Source: Pseudoalteromonas sp. MMG010 (GTDB taxonomy: Bacteria > Pseudomonadota > Gammaproteobacteria > Enterobacterales > Alteromonadaceae). From it: a DNA stretch of 64,000 bases. The notes below the pieces were generated by a model, which worked only from the letters and a program-made list of their open reading frames with translations, ran no database searches and was not told the DNA's origin. Below, in pieces: positions 8,078-17,360 of the stretch. A program made the translations under genes and the position numbers. Every line of letters begins with the position of its first letter. Position 1 is the first letter of the stretch. The stretch covers positions 1 through 64,000 of the forward strand of contig NZ_JAGJEG010000004.1 in the NCBI RefSeq assembly GCF_018100905.1. Reading direction: 5' to 3'.

Positions 8078-8599
8078 ATGCAGATTGGTTTATTTTTTGG
8101 CTCTACAACGTGCTACACCGAAATGGCAGCAGAAAAAATTCGCGACCTTATCGGTGCCGATATTGTCAGCCTTCATAATATTAAAGACGAACCTCTTAAA
8201 AATGCACAACAGTACGACTTTCTTATCTTTGGCATTTCTACTTGGGACTTTGGCGAAATCCAAGAAGATTGGGAATCGCAATGGGATGATATTAAAGATG
8301 TTGATTTAAATGGCAAAACCATTGCATTGTTTGGCATGGGCGATCAACAAGGTTATGGCCAGTGGTTTCAAGATGCGCTTGGCATGCTACACGATGAAAT
8401 AAACAGCCAATCGATCACCCAGTTAGGTTTATGGCCAAACGACAGCAGTTATGAGTTTGAAGCCTCTAAAGCGCTAACTGAAGATACAAAACATTTTGTT
8501 GGCCTAGCGCTAGATGAAGACAGTCAATATGAGCTCAGTGATGAGCGTATTGCAACTTGGGTTGAACAAATCATGACTGAATATAGCGACTCGTTATAA
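8078..8599 (+). CDS. fldB: Flavodoxin (FldB type)
   Basis: A small FMN-binding electron carrier. The N-terminus MQIGLFFGSTTCYTEMAAEK holds the phosphate-binding loop and closely resembles FldB. Later loops (STWDFGEIQEDW and FGMGDQQGY) contain the flavin-stacking aromatic residues. From the ATG at 8078 it has 173 residues, the usual length; an upstream GTG at 8066 is less likely. In E. coli fldB also lies next to xerD, divergently. The gene converges on trmN6 with one base between the stop codons. Confidence 0.9.
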   Translation: MQIGLFFGSTTCYTEMAAEKIRDLIGADIVSLHNIKDEPLKNAQQYDFLIFGISTWDFGEIQEDWESQWDDIKDVDLNGKTIALFGMGDQQGYGQWFQDALGMLHDEINSQSITQLGLWPNDSSYEFEASKALTEDTKHFVGLALDEDSQYELSDERIATWVEQIMTEYSDSL

Positions 8600-8600
8600 C

Positions 8601-9299
8601 TTACATTTTTAAATAAAACGCTTTGCACAGCGCAATATAGTCATCAGTATATTGATTATTATTGTTTTTAATACAAAGCGTTGACTCCTCACACCCTTTA
8701 TTATTAAAACTAAACGTCATTAAACTACGGCTAAAAGGTTTACTTTTATTTGCTTGTACCAGACAGTGGGCATTTAAATATAGCCCTTTGTGTGATGCTA
8801 GCTGGCTAAGCGTTTGAGCTTCACTACATGGTAAAATAACACTAAATCGTGTACTTGAATGGCTAAGTCGTATAACCGCATCTAGCAACTGCGTAAAACT
8901 TAAGGTGTCGGTATGACGCGCCACGTTTCGTGCTTCATCTTCCCCCTTTAAGCTAGCATTAAAATAGGGCGGGTTTGAAATAATAACATCAAACGGCTTC
9001 TCGCTATTAAAATCTTGAATACGCTGTGCATGTACTTTTATTTTTGGCCACGGACTTTGCGCTATATTATACAGTGCTTGGTTATAAGCATCGGTGTCAA
9101 TTTCAACCCCACTGACTGTGATATCAGGATTACGTTGCTGACACATTAACGCTAATAACCCCGTGCCGGTACCAATATCTAATAATGAGTGCGCAGCCTG
9201 TAAATCAGCCCATGCACCAAGCAAGATACCGTCGGTTGATACCTTCATTGCACACTTATCGTGCTCAATTTTAAATTGCTTAAATGTAAAACCTGACAT
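8601..9299 (-). CDS. trmN6: tRNA1(Val) (adenine(37)-N6)-methyltransferase
   Basis: A SAM-dependent methyltransferase of the YfiC/TrmN6 family, which makes m6A37 in tRNA-Val(cmo5UAC). Motif I for SAM (DIGTGTGLLA) lies at 41-50 and the N6-adenine catalytic motif NPPY at 109-112. The N-terminal FKQFKIEHDKCAMKVSTDG is typical of the family. At 232 residues it is near E. coli length. It is divergent from srmB; yfiC and srmB are also neighbours in E. coli, which supports the assignment. Confidence 0.92.
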   Translation of the reverse strand: MSGFTFKQFKIEHDKCAMKVSTDGILLGAWADLQAAHSLLDIGTGTGLLALMCQQRNPDITVSGVEIDTDAYNQALYNIAQSPWPKIKVHAQRIQDFNSEKPFDVIISNPPYFNASLKGEDEARNVARHTDTLSFTQLLDAVIRLSHSSTRFSVILPCSEAQTLSQLASHKGLYLNAHCLVQANKSKPFSRSLMTFSFNNKGCEESTLCIKNNNNQYTDDYIALCKAFYLKM

Positions 9300-9375
9300 T
9301 TTTTCACCTTTTCATTCACCAACCGGCGGATAGCGCGTATAATTGCCGGTAATTGTCCACTATTTTAGACACTCT

Positions 9376-10608
9376 ATGCAATTTTCTGATTTTGATCTTG
9401 ATACTAAGTTACTTAACGCCATTGATAAAATGGGTTTTGAAACCCCTACTAGCATTCAGCAACAAGCGATCCCTGAGGCCTTACAAGGGCGTGATATTTT
9501 AGCCTCTGCACCTACTGGCACAGGTAAAACAGCCGCATTTTTAGTGCCTGCTATTCAATACTTGCTTGATTTTCCACGTAGAGATCCAGGTTTTGCTCGC
9601 GTACTTATTATGACCCCAACACGCGAGTTAGCGTATCAAATTCACGAACAGTGTGAATTACTAGCTAAATCAACGCATTTAAAAATCGGGGTCGTGACCG
9701 GCGGCATTAATTACGGTACCCATAAAGAAATATTTGAAAACAATAACGATATTTTAATCGCCACACCAGGGCGTTTAATGGAATACCTAGAAACAGAAAA
9801 CTTTCATGCCGAAAATGTCGAAATGCTCATACTCGACGAAGCAGACCGTATGCTAGATATGGGTTTTAGAAAAGAAATGCTACGAATTTGTGATGAAGCT
9901 AAAAACCGTCGTCAGTGTTTTTTATTCTCTGCAACCTTAGAAGGCGACAGCGTAGAGTTATTTGCAGAACGTATACTAAACGATCCCGCATTACTTGAAG
10001 CCGAATCGTCGCGTAAAGAAAAAGCTAAAATACATCAATGGGTGCATTTATCCGATGATTACCACCATAAACTTGAGCTATTAGTAAATACCTTAAATGG
10101 TCCCGATGTAACCAAAGCCATTGTGTTTGTTAAAACTCGTGAACGCTTAGAAACCTTAATAGGTGAACTTACCAACAACGGTGTTAAAGCCGCGTGGTTA
10201 CGTGGCGAAATGCCACAAGATAAACGTATGAAAGCGATGGATAACTTTCACAGTGGCCGCACAAAAATATTAGTGGCTACCGATGTTGCTGCACGCGGCA
10301 TTGATGTTGCCGATATAAGCCATGTTATTAATTTTGATATGCCACGCACTGCCGATGTATACGTACACCGTATAGGCCGTACCGGACGCGCGGGGAAAAA
10401 AGGCATTGCAATATCGTTAATCGAAGCGCACGACGTAGGTATTTTATCTAAAGTAGAGCGCTACACAGAACAAAAATTAAAACGCCGTGTTATAAAAGGG
10501 CTTGAGCCGCAACATAAAGAAGCTAAGCCACCAGCTAAAAAGCGCAAAGACCCAGTAAAAATGAAAGCCAAGAAAAAAGCTAAGGCTAAAGTTAAAAAGA
10601 AAAAGTAA
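9376..10608 (+). CDS. srmB: ATP-dependent RNA helicase SrmB (DEAD-box)
   Basis: A DEAD-box helicase assisting 50S ribosomal subunit assembly. From the ATG at 9376 it has 410 residues. Motifs visible are Q-motif (FETPTSIQQQAIP), Walker A APTGTGKT at 45-52, PTRELA, DEAD at 154-157, SAT at 185-187, and HRIGRTGRAG near 355. The last 35 residues are a lysine-rich tail, probably for RNA binding. The start was chosen because MQFSDFDLD matches the usual N-terminus; an upstream frame at 9343 lacks ATG. Confidence 0.95.
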   Translation: MQFSDFDLDTKLLNAIDKMGFETPTSIQQQAIPEALQGRDILASAPTGTGKTAAFLVPAIQYLLDFPRRDPGFARVLIMTPTRELAYQIHEQCELLAKSTHLKIGVVTGGINYGTHKEIFENNNDILIATPGRLMEYLETENFHAENVEMLILDEADRMLDMGFRKEMLRICDEAKNRRQCFLFSATLEGDSVELFAERILNDPALLEAESSRKEKAKIHQWVHLSDDYHHKLELLVNTLNGPDVTKAIVFVKTRERLETLIGELTNNGVKAAWLRGEMPQDKRMKAMDNFHSGRTKILVATDVAARGIDVADISHVINFDMPRTADVYVHRIGRTGRAGKKGIAISLIEAHDVGILSKVERYTEQKLKRRVIKGLEPQHKEAKPPAKKRKDPVKMKAKKKAKAKVKKKK

Positions 10609-10615
10609 ACAGATC

Positions 10616-10640
10616 AAGCCGGTTCATACCGGCTTTTTTA
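10616..10640 (+). terminator. srmB terminator
   Basis: AAGCCGG-TTCATA-CCGGCTT hairpin followed by TTTTT, 8 bases after the srmB stop. Confidence 0.9.
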
Positions 10641-10885
10641 TTTTAAATACTATAACTGGCAGCAAATAACACTTATCCCCTTCCCTATTAATTATTTCCT
10701 ATTTCATAATTTGCGTCATACCTATTTAATCAATGTAACCACTTCCCATTTTTTTGTAATTTTTGCTCAGTAACATCTAAATTAAAAATAATACCTAATA
10801 AATTCAACAACTTAAAATAGGAATGAATATTGTATCTAAATAAGTAACTTTGTTACTCAATTTAATTTTATTGCAGGATATAATG

Positions 10886-11206
10886 ATGAACCGTTTTAAA
10901 TTAACTATTGCTTTAATTTCATTTTGTTGTTTATTTTTATTAGCGTGTGCAACCAAAGTAAGCGCAGCCACTAACCTTGCAGTTATTAGTAGTGTTGCCA
11001 CTCAGCCAACATTACAAAATTCAATCACCTACGTATTACGTAACAACCCAAACTTAGCATTAAGTGATATTCGCGTTGAAGTTAAAAATGGTGAAGTCAA
11101 TTTATACGGTAAAGCTAAAAATGGTTTTCAACGTGCACTTGCCGAAAAGTTTTTAGAAAATATGGACGGCATAAAAGTTATCCATAATAAAGTCAGTGTT
11201 ATTTAA
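10886..11206 (+). CDS. BON-domain lipoprotein
   Basis: A small secreted protein of 106 residues. The signal peptide ends in the lipobox LLAC with the lipidated cysteine at 21. A single BON domain fills residues 40-106 (IRVEVKNGEVNLYGKAKNG ... KVIHNKVSVI), as in the OsmY/DolP type. BON domains usually bind phospholipid or support envelope integrity. Residue 22 after the cysteine is Ala, which favours outer-membrane sorting. The ATG at 10886 follows AGGA at a good distance; ATG 10883 is an alternative. A terminator follows. The exact role is unknown. Confidence 0.75.
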   Translation: MNRFKLTIALISFCCLFLLACATKVSAATNLAVISSVATQPTLQNSITYVLRNNPNLALSDIRVEVKNGEVNLYGKAKNGFQRALAEKFLENMDGIKVIHNKVSVI

Positions 11207-11235
11207 TTCTATATCGATTTACTCTCCCCTGTATT

Positions 11236-11275
11236 AATCGTGACTGTTAGTAATATCAGCCACGATTTTTTTTGC
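11236..11275 (+). terminator. Terminator after the BON lipoprotein gene
   Basis: AATCGTGACTG / CAGCCACGATT stem with one mismatch, a 10-nt loop and a run of eight T, about 30 bases after the stop. Confidence 0.85.
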
Positions 11276-11389
11276 CTTAAAGCACTGTCTATTTCACCAT
11301 TATTAAAATTTAACTTTTATTAAATTATCGTCATATCCGTTAATTTATTTATCGTATTGACTGCCTCACTGCGTTAATGAGGTTGATGA

Positions 11390-11464
11390 ATGAAAGTATT
11401 AATAGGTTGGATTAAGGATCGGTTTGCAAGGCTACGCAGCACAATAAAAGCACATTTATCGTAG
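11390..11464 (+). CDS. Candidate 24-residue cationic amphipathic peptide
   Basis: A short frame, ATG to TAG, encoding 24 residues beginning MKVLIGWIKDRF. A GAGG ribosome binding site lies 7 bases upstream. Hydrophobic residues at 4, 8, 12, 15, 19 and 23 follow a 3-4 spacing, and the peptide carries six basic residues (K/R) and one acidic residue. A helix would therefore be strongly amphipathic and positive. It lies in a 448-bp gap between the lipoprotein gene and the MscS gene, upstream of a nested hairpin. It might be a membrane-active peptide or type I toxin, or a chance frame. Conservation is not testable here. Confidence 0.3.
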   Translation: MKVLIGWIKDRFARLRSTIKAHLS

Positions 11465-11539
11465 AGCGTGTTTATCGCTATAAAATAACTCCGTGTGTCT
11501 ATAACTTAGCAATGCGTAAAAGCTATATCAGCAACATAA

Positions 11540-11608
11540 GCGAGTAAAATCAAAACTAGCAGCTAACGTTAAGTAAAAACGCGCTGCTAGCCTGTAATTA
11601 TTACTCGC
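11540..11608. other. Nested inverted repeat in a long intergenic region
   Basis: Two nested perfect arms are visible: outer GCGAGTAA (11540-11547) with TTACTCGC (11601-11608), and inner CTAGCAGC (11556-11563) with GCTGCTAG (11583-11590). The loop is 19 nt and the internal loops are of similar length (8 and 10 nt). This would fold as one long interrupted hairpin in RNA or DNA. A further palindrome (TAACTGCTTTT/AAAAGCAGTTA) at 11634-11657 overlaps the stop of the MscS gene and could be its terminator. The rest of the 11276-11654 gap shows nothing else I recognise. Confidence 0.5.
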
Positions 11609-11654
11609 TGTTTAAACGCTATATCAGGCGCTTTAACTGCTTTTAAAAAAGCAG

Positions 11655-12590
11655 TTAGTCATCATTAGATTGACTTTTTGATGTCTGTAAATTAATTTTT
11701 TCGCTTATCATTGCATCGAGCTTTTCACCGCCTTTAATACCAAAATCAAGGGTACGAATAGGAAATGGGATACTAATATCAGCTTCATCTAATGCTTGCT
11801 TTACTGCAACAACCCCTTTGTGGCGCACCGTCATAAAATCCGGTTCACCGGGGTATTTTATCCAAAACCACACCAATAAATTAATACTACTGTCGGCAAA
11901 GCCTTCAGCAAACACATTAGTTTCGTCTTTGCGTATCACAAAATCAAAGGCGTTTATTTTTGCTATAATTGCCTCTTTGGCTTTTTCAATATCATCGCCA
12001 TACGAAATTCCCACAGGGACCTCTATACGCCTTACGCCCAAGGTAGAATAGTTTTTTAGCACATTTCTAAAAAGTACTTTGTTAGGCACTAATATTAACT
12101 GCCCATAAAAGCTTTCTATTAGCGTGTTACGCAAGTTTATTGAATGTATGGAGCCAAACACATCGTCGGTTTCTATTACATCACCTGTTTTAAATGGTTT
12201 GCGTATACCCATCGCAATACCCGCAATTAAGTTTTCGGTCATATCTTGAAACGCAAAACCAATGGCTAAACCAACAATACCCGCGCCGGCGAGTAAAGAC
12301 GTAACAGTCCCTTTTAACCCTAAAAAGTCCAACGCAATAAATACACCGACACACAGTACCCCCATTTTAAATATAGAGGCCATTAAGTCAGCAATTTGCT
12401 TTGAGTCTAACGAGCGTCTTAAAATATTTTTTATTAACTTGCCCGCAAAGCGCGCTAATAATGAAAAAACAATGGCAATAATAATTGCGACAATAAAATT
12501 GGGAATGTGGCTAATAACAATATCAAACCAACCACCGAGTTTTTCTTCTATTAGCTTTTCAGCTTCACTAATTGAGGGAATACTAATCAT
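11655..12590 (-). CDS. Small-conductance mechanosensitive channel, MscS family
   Basis: An inner-membrane channel that opens under membrane tension and releases solutes in osmotic downshock. Three predicted N-terminal membrane segments lie within residues 25-120. The third carries the glycine/alanine-rich pore helix (SLLAGAGIVGLAIGFAFQD). The MscS beta domain follows (DVIETDDVFGSIHSINLR and LVPNKVLFRNVLKNYS). At 311 residues it is slightly longer than E. coli MscS (286). It is a stand-alone gene. The region between it and the next gene (12591-12868) holds no intact gene. Confidence 0.92.
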   Translation of the reverse strand: MISIPSISEAEKLIEEKLGGWFDIVISHIPNFIVAIIIAIVFSLLARFAGKLIKNILRRSLDSKQIADLMASIFKMGVLCVGVFIALDFLGLKGTVTSLLAGAGIVGLAIGFAFQDMTENLIAGIAMGIRKPFKTGDVIETDDVFGSIHSINLRNTLIESFYGQLILVPNKVLFRNVLKNYSTLGVRRIEVPVGISYGDDIEKAKEAIIAKINAFDFVIRKDETNVFAEGFADSSINLLVWFWIKYPGEPDFMTVRHKGVVAVKQALDEADISIPFPIRTLDFGIKGGEKLDAMISEKINLQTSKSQSNDD

Positions 12591-12868
12591 TTAATTTGCA
12601 CCTAATGTATGAAATGAATAGAACCACTTTTGCAAATTTAGTACCAGCAAAAAAAGTTAACGACCTGCAAAAGGTCAAGTCGGTGCGCATCGCGAAGATT
12701 TAAAATAAAAAGTGACTATAGATGAACGTTTTGTAATAAAAGACAATGCTCGCTCGGTTCAATAAGCGGTGCAAAAGAAATTGCCAAAAAAGTGAATACC
12801 CTGGCGCTGCAGGTGACGATTTAATGCATAACTAACGCATAAGAGGGCTCAGATATAAGCCAGTGATG

Positions 12869-13291
12869 TTACTCTTTATGCTGTTTTTTGTGCGCACTAG
12901 AGTGATTATTCTTTTTTCCTACTACTGCATAGTAGGGCAAGATAACTCCAACACCGATGCAAATGAGAACTCGAAAATAAAATAAAAATGGGTCATTTTC
13001 TTTTGTATAAATGCGATTTTTCCCCACCATTTCTCCTTCTATTGCACTATACCCTCCCCAGTAGATAAAAATAATGCCAAGGATGAACACAAAGACTCGA
13101 CGACCCATCATTACATTTTCACAGGAGCTTGAAGGCATATCTGAGTTAGGGATGTTTGAGTTCGCTGCAACGGTTCGTTTTGTTATTTCACAATGAATTT
13201 GCTCTAGTCGCTCAGGATATCTAGCTTTGTCTATCGTCTCTAGCGCTTCGCGCAGCTCTTTAAGAGAGTAACGGGGGTAATCGGGTGACAA
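12869..13291 (-). CDS. Hypothetical membrane protein
   Basis: 140 residues. The soluble N-terminal segment (YSLKELREALETIDKARYPE) resembles a short helical motif found at the start of several uncharacterised proteobacterial membrane proteins. Two predicted membrane helices follow, near 68-86 and 106-124, and then a lysine/histidine-rich tail. The loop between them is polar. I do not recognise a named family. It stands alone between mscS and yaaA, with a terminator-like hairpin on its upstream side. Confidence 0.6.
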   Translation of the reverse strand: MSPDYPRYSLKELREALETIDKARYPERLEQIHCEITKRTVAANSNIPNSDMPSSSCENVMMGRRVFVFILGIIFIYWGGYSAIEGEMVGKNRIYTKENDPFLFYFRVLICIGVGVILPYYAVVGKKNNHSSAHKKQHKE

Positions 13292-13334
13292 TGACGTGTT
13301 CCTCTAAATTTACTTTTTTTGCTAAATAAAGCAA

Positions 13335-13380
13335 AACCCCAGCTTACTTTGCGTTTGAAAAGCGAAATAAGCTTGGGGTT
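13335..13380 (-). terminator. yaaA terminator
   Basis: AACCCC-A-GCTTA / TAAGC-T-TGGGGTT arms around a loop of about 21 nt, beginning 8 bases past the yaaA stop. On the minus strand it is followed by TTTTGC. It is strong but has a short T-run. Confidence 0.65.
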
Positions 13381-13387
13381 ATAAATA

Positions 13388-14167
13388 TTAATTTCGCTCG
13401 TCGCGTAAAAATACCGGCTCTAATTCTTTCGCTGTCGCCTCTGCACTATAGTAATACCCGTCTATGTTAAATTCTTTTAATTGACTTAGTTGAGTTATTT
13501 TATTCTCAACTAGGTAACGCGCCATCATGCCGCGGGCTTTTTTAGCGTAAAAGCTAATTACTTTATATTGACCATTTTTACAGTCTTTAAAGTGTGGAGT
13601 AATAATTTGGGCGTTCAGTGTTTTTTTATCTACCGCTTTAAAGTATTCGTTTGATGCAAGGTTGACTAAGTATTGTGCATCTTGCTCAGCAACAACGTCG
13701 TTTAGCTTTTGTGCAATTACACTTCCCCAAAATTCATATAAATTTTTACCTCGTGAATTTTCAAGTTTAGTGCCCATTTCTAATCGATAGGCTTGCATTA
13801 AATCAAGCGGCTTTAATAAGCCATATAAGCCTGACAATATACGTAAATGTCCTTGTGCATACGTAAGGTTAGCTGCGCTAAGTGTTGCAGCATCAAATCC
13901 GCCGTATACATCGCCATTAAATGCTAGTACCGCTTGTTTAGCATTACTTGGAGTAAAAGGCTGTGCCCACTCGCTAAAACGAGCAGCATTTAAACCAGAC
14001 AGTTTATCGCTAATTTTCATTAAGCTGCCAATTTGTGCTGGCGTTAGTTCACGACATACCTTCATTAACTCTTCGCTATGCTCGAGTAATTCAGGTTGAG
14101 TGAACTTATCCGTAGTCGGCGTTGTTTCGTAATCAAGATTTTTTGCAGGTGAAATAACAGTGATCAT
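13388..14167 (-). CDS. yaaA: Peroxide stress protein YaaA (UPF0246)
   Basis: In E. coli YaaA lowers free intracellular iron and so limits peroxide damage; it has a DNA-binding YaaA fold. The 259 residues match the family. The N-terminus [14 protein letters not shown], the internal [11 protein letters not shown] and the near-C-terminal [16 protein letters not shown] are hallmark segments. It is divergent from talB, and yaaA and talB are also near neighbours in E. coli. OxyR control is known in E. coli; I do not see a clear site here. Confidence 0.93.
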   Translation of the reverse strand: MITVISPAKNLDYETTPTTDKFTQPELLEHSEELMKVCRELTPAQIGSLMKISDKLSGLNAARFSEWAQPFTPSNAKQAVLAFNGDVYGGFDAATLSAANLTYAQGHLRILSGLYGLLKPLDLMQAYRLEMGTKLENSRGKNLYEFWGSVIAQKLNDVVAEQDAQYLVNLASNEYFKAVDKKTLNAQIITPHFKDCKNGQYKVISFYAKKARGMMARYLVENKITQLSQLKEFNIDGYYYSAEATAKELEPVFLRDERN

Positions 14168-14388
14168 AGTTAGCTATTGACTTGTAAATTATTTAATGTC
14201 AATTTCAACATTAAATGAGACGAAAAGCACGTTTTGTTTAAATAAATCCTCTCTTAAACATTCATAAGCCTGGTTTTTTATTGATACGGACATATGACCT
14301 ATCAAGCATTGTCACACTGTTGCAGTATGGTTTAGTTATATTAAGGGTATTAGATTTTCTTTTAACTTGCTTGGAATGAGGAAAGCAC

Positions 14389-15339
14389 ATGACTTCAGCT
14401 TTACAAAGGCTAAAACAACATTCATCAATTGTAGCCGATACCGGCGATATTGAAGCGATTAAAAAGCATCAGCCAGAAGATGCCACCACTAATCCATCGC
14501 TATTATTAAAAGCGAGTGAGATTGAAGCTTACAAGCCTTACTTAGATAAAGCATGGAGCTATGCTAAAGAAACCGAGCAAGATGCAGCCAAGCAATTAGA
14601 GCTTGCCTGTGATTACTTTGCTGTATTACTAGGTAAAGAAATTAGCGAAATTGTACCGGGTTATATTTCTACTGAAGTTGATGCGCGTTTATCATTTGAC
14701 ACTCAAGCAACTATCGACAAAGCACACACTTTACTTAGCCTGTACGAAAAAGAAGGTGTAAGCAAAGATAAAATCTTAATTAAGGTTGCCTCTACCTGGG
14801 AAGGCATTAAAGCCGCTGAACAACTAGAAAAAGAAGGGACTAAATGTAACCTGACTTTATTGTTTAGTGAAGCCCAAGCACGTGCCTGTGCTGATGCTAA
14901 CGTATTCTTAATTTCACCATTTGTAGGTCGTATTTTAGATTGGCATGTGGCTAATGGTTTAGAAAAACCAACCGACCCATTACAAGACCCTGGTGTGCAA
15001 TCTGTACGTAGCATTTTTGAATTTTACAAACGTCACGATTACAAAACAGTGGTTATGGGTGCAAGTTTCCGTAATACCGGCGAAATTATTGCTTTAACAG
15101 GCTGTGATAAGCTAACGATTAGCCCAGGCTTACTTGAAGAACTGGGTAACCTTGAAGGTGCACAAGAGTATCTGCTTGAAAGTGATTACACTGTAGAGCC
15201 AAAGCCAGCAGCATTAACAGAGTCACAATTTCGCTGGTTACATAACCAAGACGCTATGGCGACTGAAAAGCTAGCCGAAGGCATTCGCTCGTTTGCCGAT
15301 GCACAAGAACAATTAGAAGCTCGCTTTAAAGCAATGTAA
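14389..15339 (+). CDS. talB: Transaldolase
   Basis: A pentose phosphate pathway enzyme moving a dihydroxyacetone unit between sedoheptulose-7-P and glyceraldehyde-3-P. The 316 residues match TalB. The Schiff-base lysine is K132 in [14 protein letters not shown], with D17 in VADTGD and the [12 protein letters not shown] strand. The ATG follows GAGGAAAGCAC, a good ribosome binding site. It is monocistronic, with a strong terminator downstream. Confidence 0.97.
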   Translation: MTSALQRLKQHSSIVADTGDIEAIKKHQPEDATTNPSLLLKASEIEAYKPYLDKAWSYAKETEQDAAKQLELACDYFAVLLGKEISEIVPGYISTEVDARLSFDTQATIDKAHTLLSLYEKEGVSKDKILIKVASTWEGIKAAEQLEKEGTKCNLTLLFSEAQARACADANVFLISPFVGRILDWHVANGLEKPTDPLQDPGVQSVRSIFEFYKRHDYKTVVMGASFRNTGEIIALTGCDKLTISPGLLEELGNLEGAQEYLLESDYTVEPKPAALTESQFRWLHNQDAMATEKLAEGIRSFADAQEQLEARFKAM

Positions 15340-15363
15340 GTAAAATTTAAAGCTGAGTAAATA

Positions 15364-15389
15364 AAAACGCCGCATTGCGGCGTTTTTTT
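15364..15389 (+). terminator. talB terminator
   Basis: AACGCCGC-ATT-GCGGCGTT hairpin with a T-run, 25 bases after the talB stop. Confidence 0.9.
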
Positions 15390-15573
15390 ATATCTTTTTA
15401 ATGATGACATCACCTTCATTAAGCTATCACATATATGCAACATTTCTGTCACTTATTTATTCTATTTTAGTTTGGCCTGTGATATATCTATCGTGTCTTC
15501 GTGGGGGAACTCACCTAGGCAATGTGGATTTTTAGGTATGCTTGAGATTCAATAAAATCAATAGGAGATAATC

Positions 15574-15762
15574 ATGGATAGCCTAAACGATATATTAGAA
15601 ATACTAGAAGACGCAGATAGTCCCGTTAAAACATCTCAAAAAAACAAAAAGAGGAAATGGCGCGAAATCGAAGCAATTAAAGATAAACAACGTCTACGTA
15701 AAGAGTTACAAGAATTAGATTTTTATACAGACACAATTAATGTTGATGAAATAGACTTCTAA
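15574..15762 (+). CDS. DUF3545 family small protein
   Basis: 62 residues with a strong AGGAG ribosome binding site. An acidic N-terminus (LNDILEILEDAD) is followed by the basic helix KKRKWREIEAIKDKQRLRKE and an acidic tail. This arrangement fits DUF3545, a small family in Shewanella, Vibrio and Pseudoalteromonas. The function is unknown. It is monocistronic with its own terminator. Confidence 0.75.
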   Translation: MDSLNDILEILEDADSPVKTSQKNKKRKWREIEAIKDKQRLRKELQELDFYTDTINVDEIDF

Positions 15763-15778
15763 GTTTTATTTTCAGTAC

Positions 15779-15802
15779 AAAGCCCTTTTTTAAGGGCTTT
15801 TA
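15779..15802 (+). terminator. Terminator after the DUF3545 gene
   Basis: AAAGCCCTT-TTTT-AAGGGCTTTT hairpin between the convergent DUF3545 gene and ung. It can serve both directions. Confidence 0.8.
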
Positions 15803-15834
15803 CATTTTTGATTATTGCTAAACGCTTTTAATGA

Positions 15835-16497
15835 CTATATTTGCCAATTAATGGGCTGTTTTCCTTGGGCTATTAATAAATCATTTGTGGCTGAAAAATG
15901 CTTACATCCAAAAAAGCCTCTGTGAGCTGATAATGGTGAAGGATGTGGCCCGACTAAAACATGATGCTTTGTATTATCTATCTTTTTGCCTTTTTTTTGT
16001 GCATGCGCTCCCCATAAAATAAACACCACTGCATCGCATTGAGCATTAATATGAGCAATAACATTATCGGTAAATTGCTCCCACCCCAAATGTTTATGCG
16101 AATGGGCTTGGCCTTGCTCTACGGTTAATACCGTATTTAACAAAAACACACCTTGGCGTGCCCATTGCTGTAAATAGCCATGGCTTGGCACAGTAAATCC
16201 TGGAATATCTGTGGTGAGCTCTTTGTAAATATTTTTTAATGAGGGCGGCAGCTTAGTCACCTCCTCAAGTACTGAAAAACATAGCCCATGTGCCTGCCCT
16301 TCTCCGTGATAAGGGTCTTGTCCTAAAATAACTACTTTTATATCGGCTAAATCAGTGGTGTCAAAAGCATTAAAAACGTGCTCATCAGCGGGATAAACAA
16401 TAACACCTTCGCTACGTCGTTGGGCAATATAGCTTAATGTTTGCTGCATATAAGGTTGTTGTAACTGCTGAGTTAAAAAGTCTTGCCATTGATTCAT
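15835..16497 (-). CDS. ung: Uracil-DNA glycosylase
   Basis: Removes uracil from DNA in base excision repair. The catalytic motif GQDPYH lies at 59-64 (Asp61). The C-terminal [17 protein letters not shown] holds the catalytic histidine and minor-groove loop. At 220 residues it has normal length. Its start overlaps the btuF stop (TAATG), so it forms the distal end of the cobalamin operon and may share transcription with it, an unusual partner for a repair gene. Confidence 0.96.
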   Translation of the reverse strand: MNQWQDFLTQQLQQPYMQQTLSYIAQRRSEGVIVYPADEHVFNAFDTTDLADIKVVILGQDPYHGEGQAHGLCFSVLEEVTKLPPSLKNIYKELTTDIPGFTVPSHGYLQQWARQGVFLLNTVLTVEQGQAHSHKHLGWEQFTDNVIAHINAQCDAVVFILWGAHAQKKGKKIDNTKHHVLVGPHPSPLSAHRGFFGCKHFSATNDLLIAQGKQPINWQI

Positions 16498-17360
16498 TAC
16501 ACATCCTTAATTGCGTTGTTTTTTTGCATTTTATAATACTCTCGGGAGTTGTTTATTTTATCACACAGTTGCTGCACACCGGTTAATACTCGCGGGGTTA
16601 AACGATGTAATAAATCGGCATTGATACTAATAAACTGCTGATTTTTTACTGCAGGGATCTCCGGCCATTCATTCCATAACACCTCAGGCTGTGGTTTATT
16701 CGCATGCTGCTGAGGGGTAATAATAATTTGCGGCTTGGTAATAACGACATTCTCAATGCTAATTTGTGGGTACTGTGTGCTTGCTTCACTAAATACATTA
16801 TCCCCTTTACATAATGAGATAATTTGATCTATTGCGGTGCCTTTTGCCGCTGTCATCATAGGCTCTGACCATAATTGGTAAAATACGCTAACAGATTGAT
16901 GAGTACTTTGCTCTAAGGTTATATTAGCTAAACGTCGAGAAAATTCGCTCGCTACTTTATTCGCTTGTATCTGCTTTTCAGTAACCTCTCCGAGATGACG
17001 AATATCATCGGCAATATCATTTAATGACGTTGGGTTACTAAAATGTACCTTAATGCCTAAGCGCTCTAATTGTGCTAAATCAAGGGCTTTATTCCCCCCC
17101 TTCCATGCCAATACGATATCAGGCTTTAACGCTAATACTTTTTCTAATGATATCCCATAATAGCCACCAATGCGGGGGATCAATTTCGCCTCGCTTGGAT
17201 AATCGGCATAATCAACAGTACCAACAATTAAGTCGCCTGCCCCTATCGCATACAGGTTTTCAACGATATGTGGTGCAAGGGCGATAATTCTAATGCTTTG
17301 ACTTTGAGCATATGTGGCTGTGCTAAAAAATATCACTAACAGCAATATAAAAGAGCGCAT
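16497..17360 (-). CDS. btuF: Periplasmic cobalamin-binding protein BtuF
   Basis: Binds vitamin B12 in the periplasm and delivers it to the BtuCD transporter. A signal peptide of about 18 residues (ending ATYA) precedes a class III substrate-binding fold. Typical segments are [20 protein letters not shown] near the N-terminus and [11 protein letters not shown]. At 287 residues it is slightly longer than E. coli BtuF. It overlaps cobO upstream and ung downstream, both by TAATG. The neighbouring transporter genes and the riboswitch support cobalamin as ligand over a siderophore. Confidence 0.9.
   Translation of the reverse strand: MRSFILLLVIFFSTATYAQSQSIRIIALAPHIVENLYAIGAGDLIVGTVDYADYPSEAKLIPRIGGYYGISLEKVLALKPDIVLAWKGGNKALDLAQLERLGIKVHFSNPTSLNDIADDIRHLGEVTEKQIQANKVASEFSRRLANITLEQSTHQSVSVFYQLWSEPMMTAAKGTAIDQIISLCKGDNVFSEASTQYPQISIENVVITKPQIIITPQQHANKPQPEVLWNEWPEIPAVKNQQFISINADLLHRLTPRVLTGVQQLCDKINNSREYYKMQKNNAIKDV

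Noticed and set aside
12262..12594. 110-residue frame antisense to the MscS gene
   Set aside because: It lies wholly within a well-supported gene and shows no family features.
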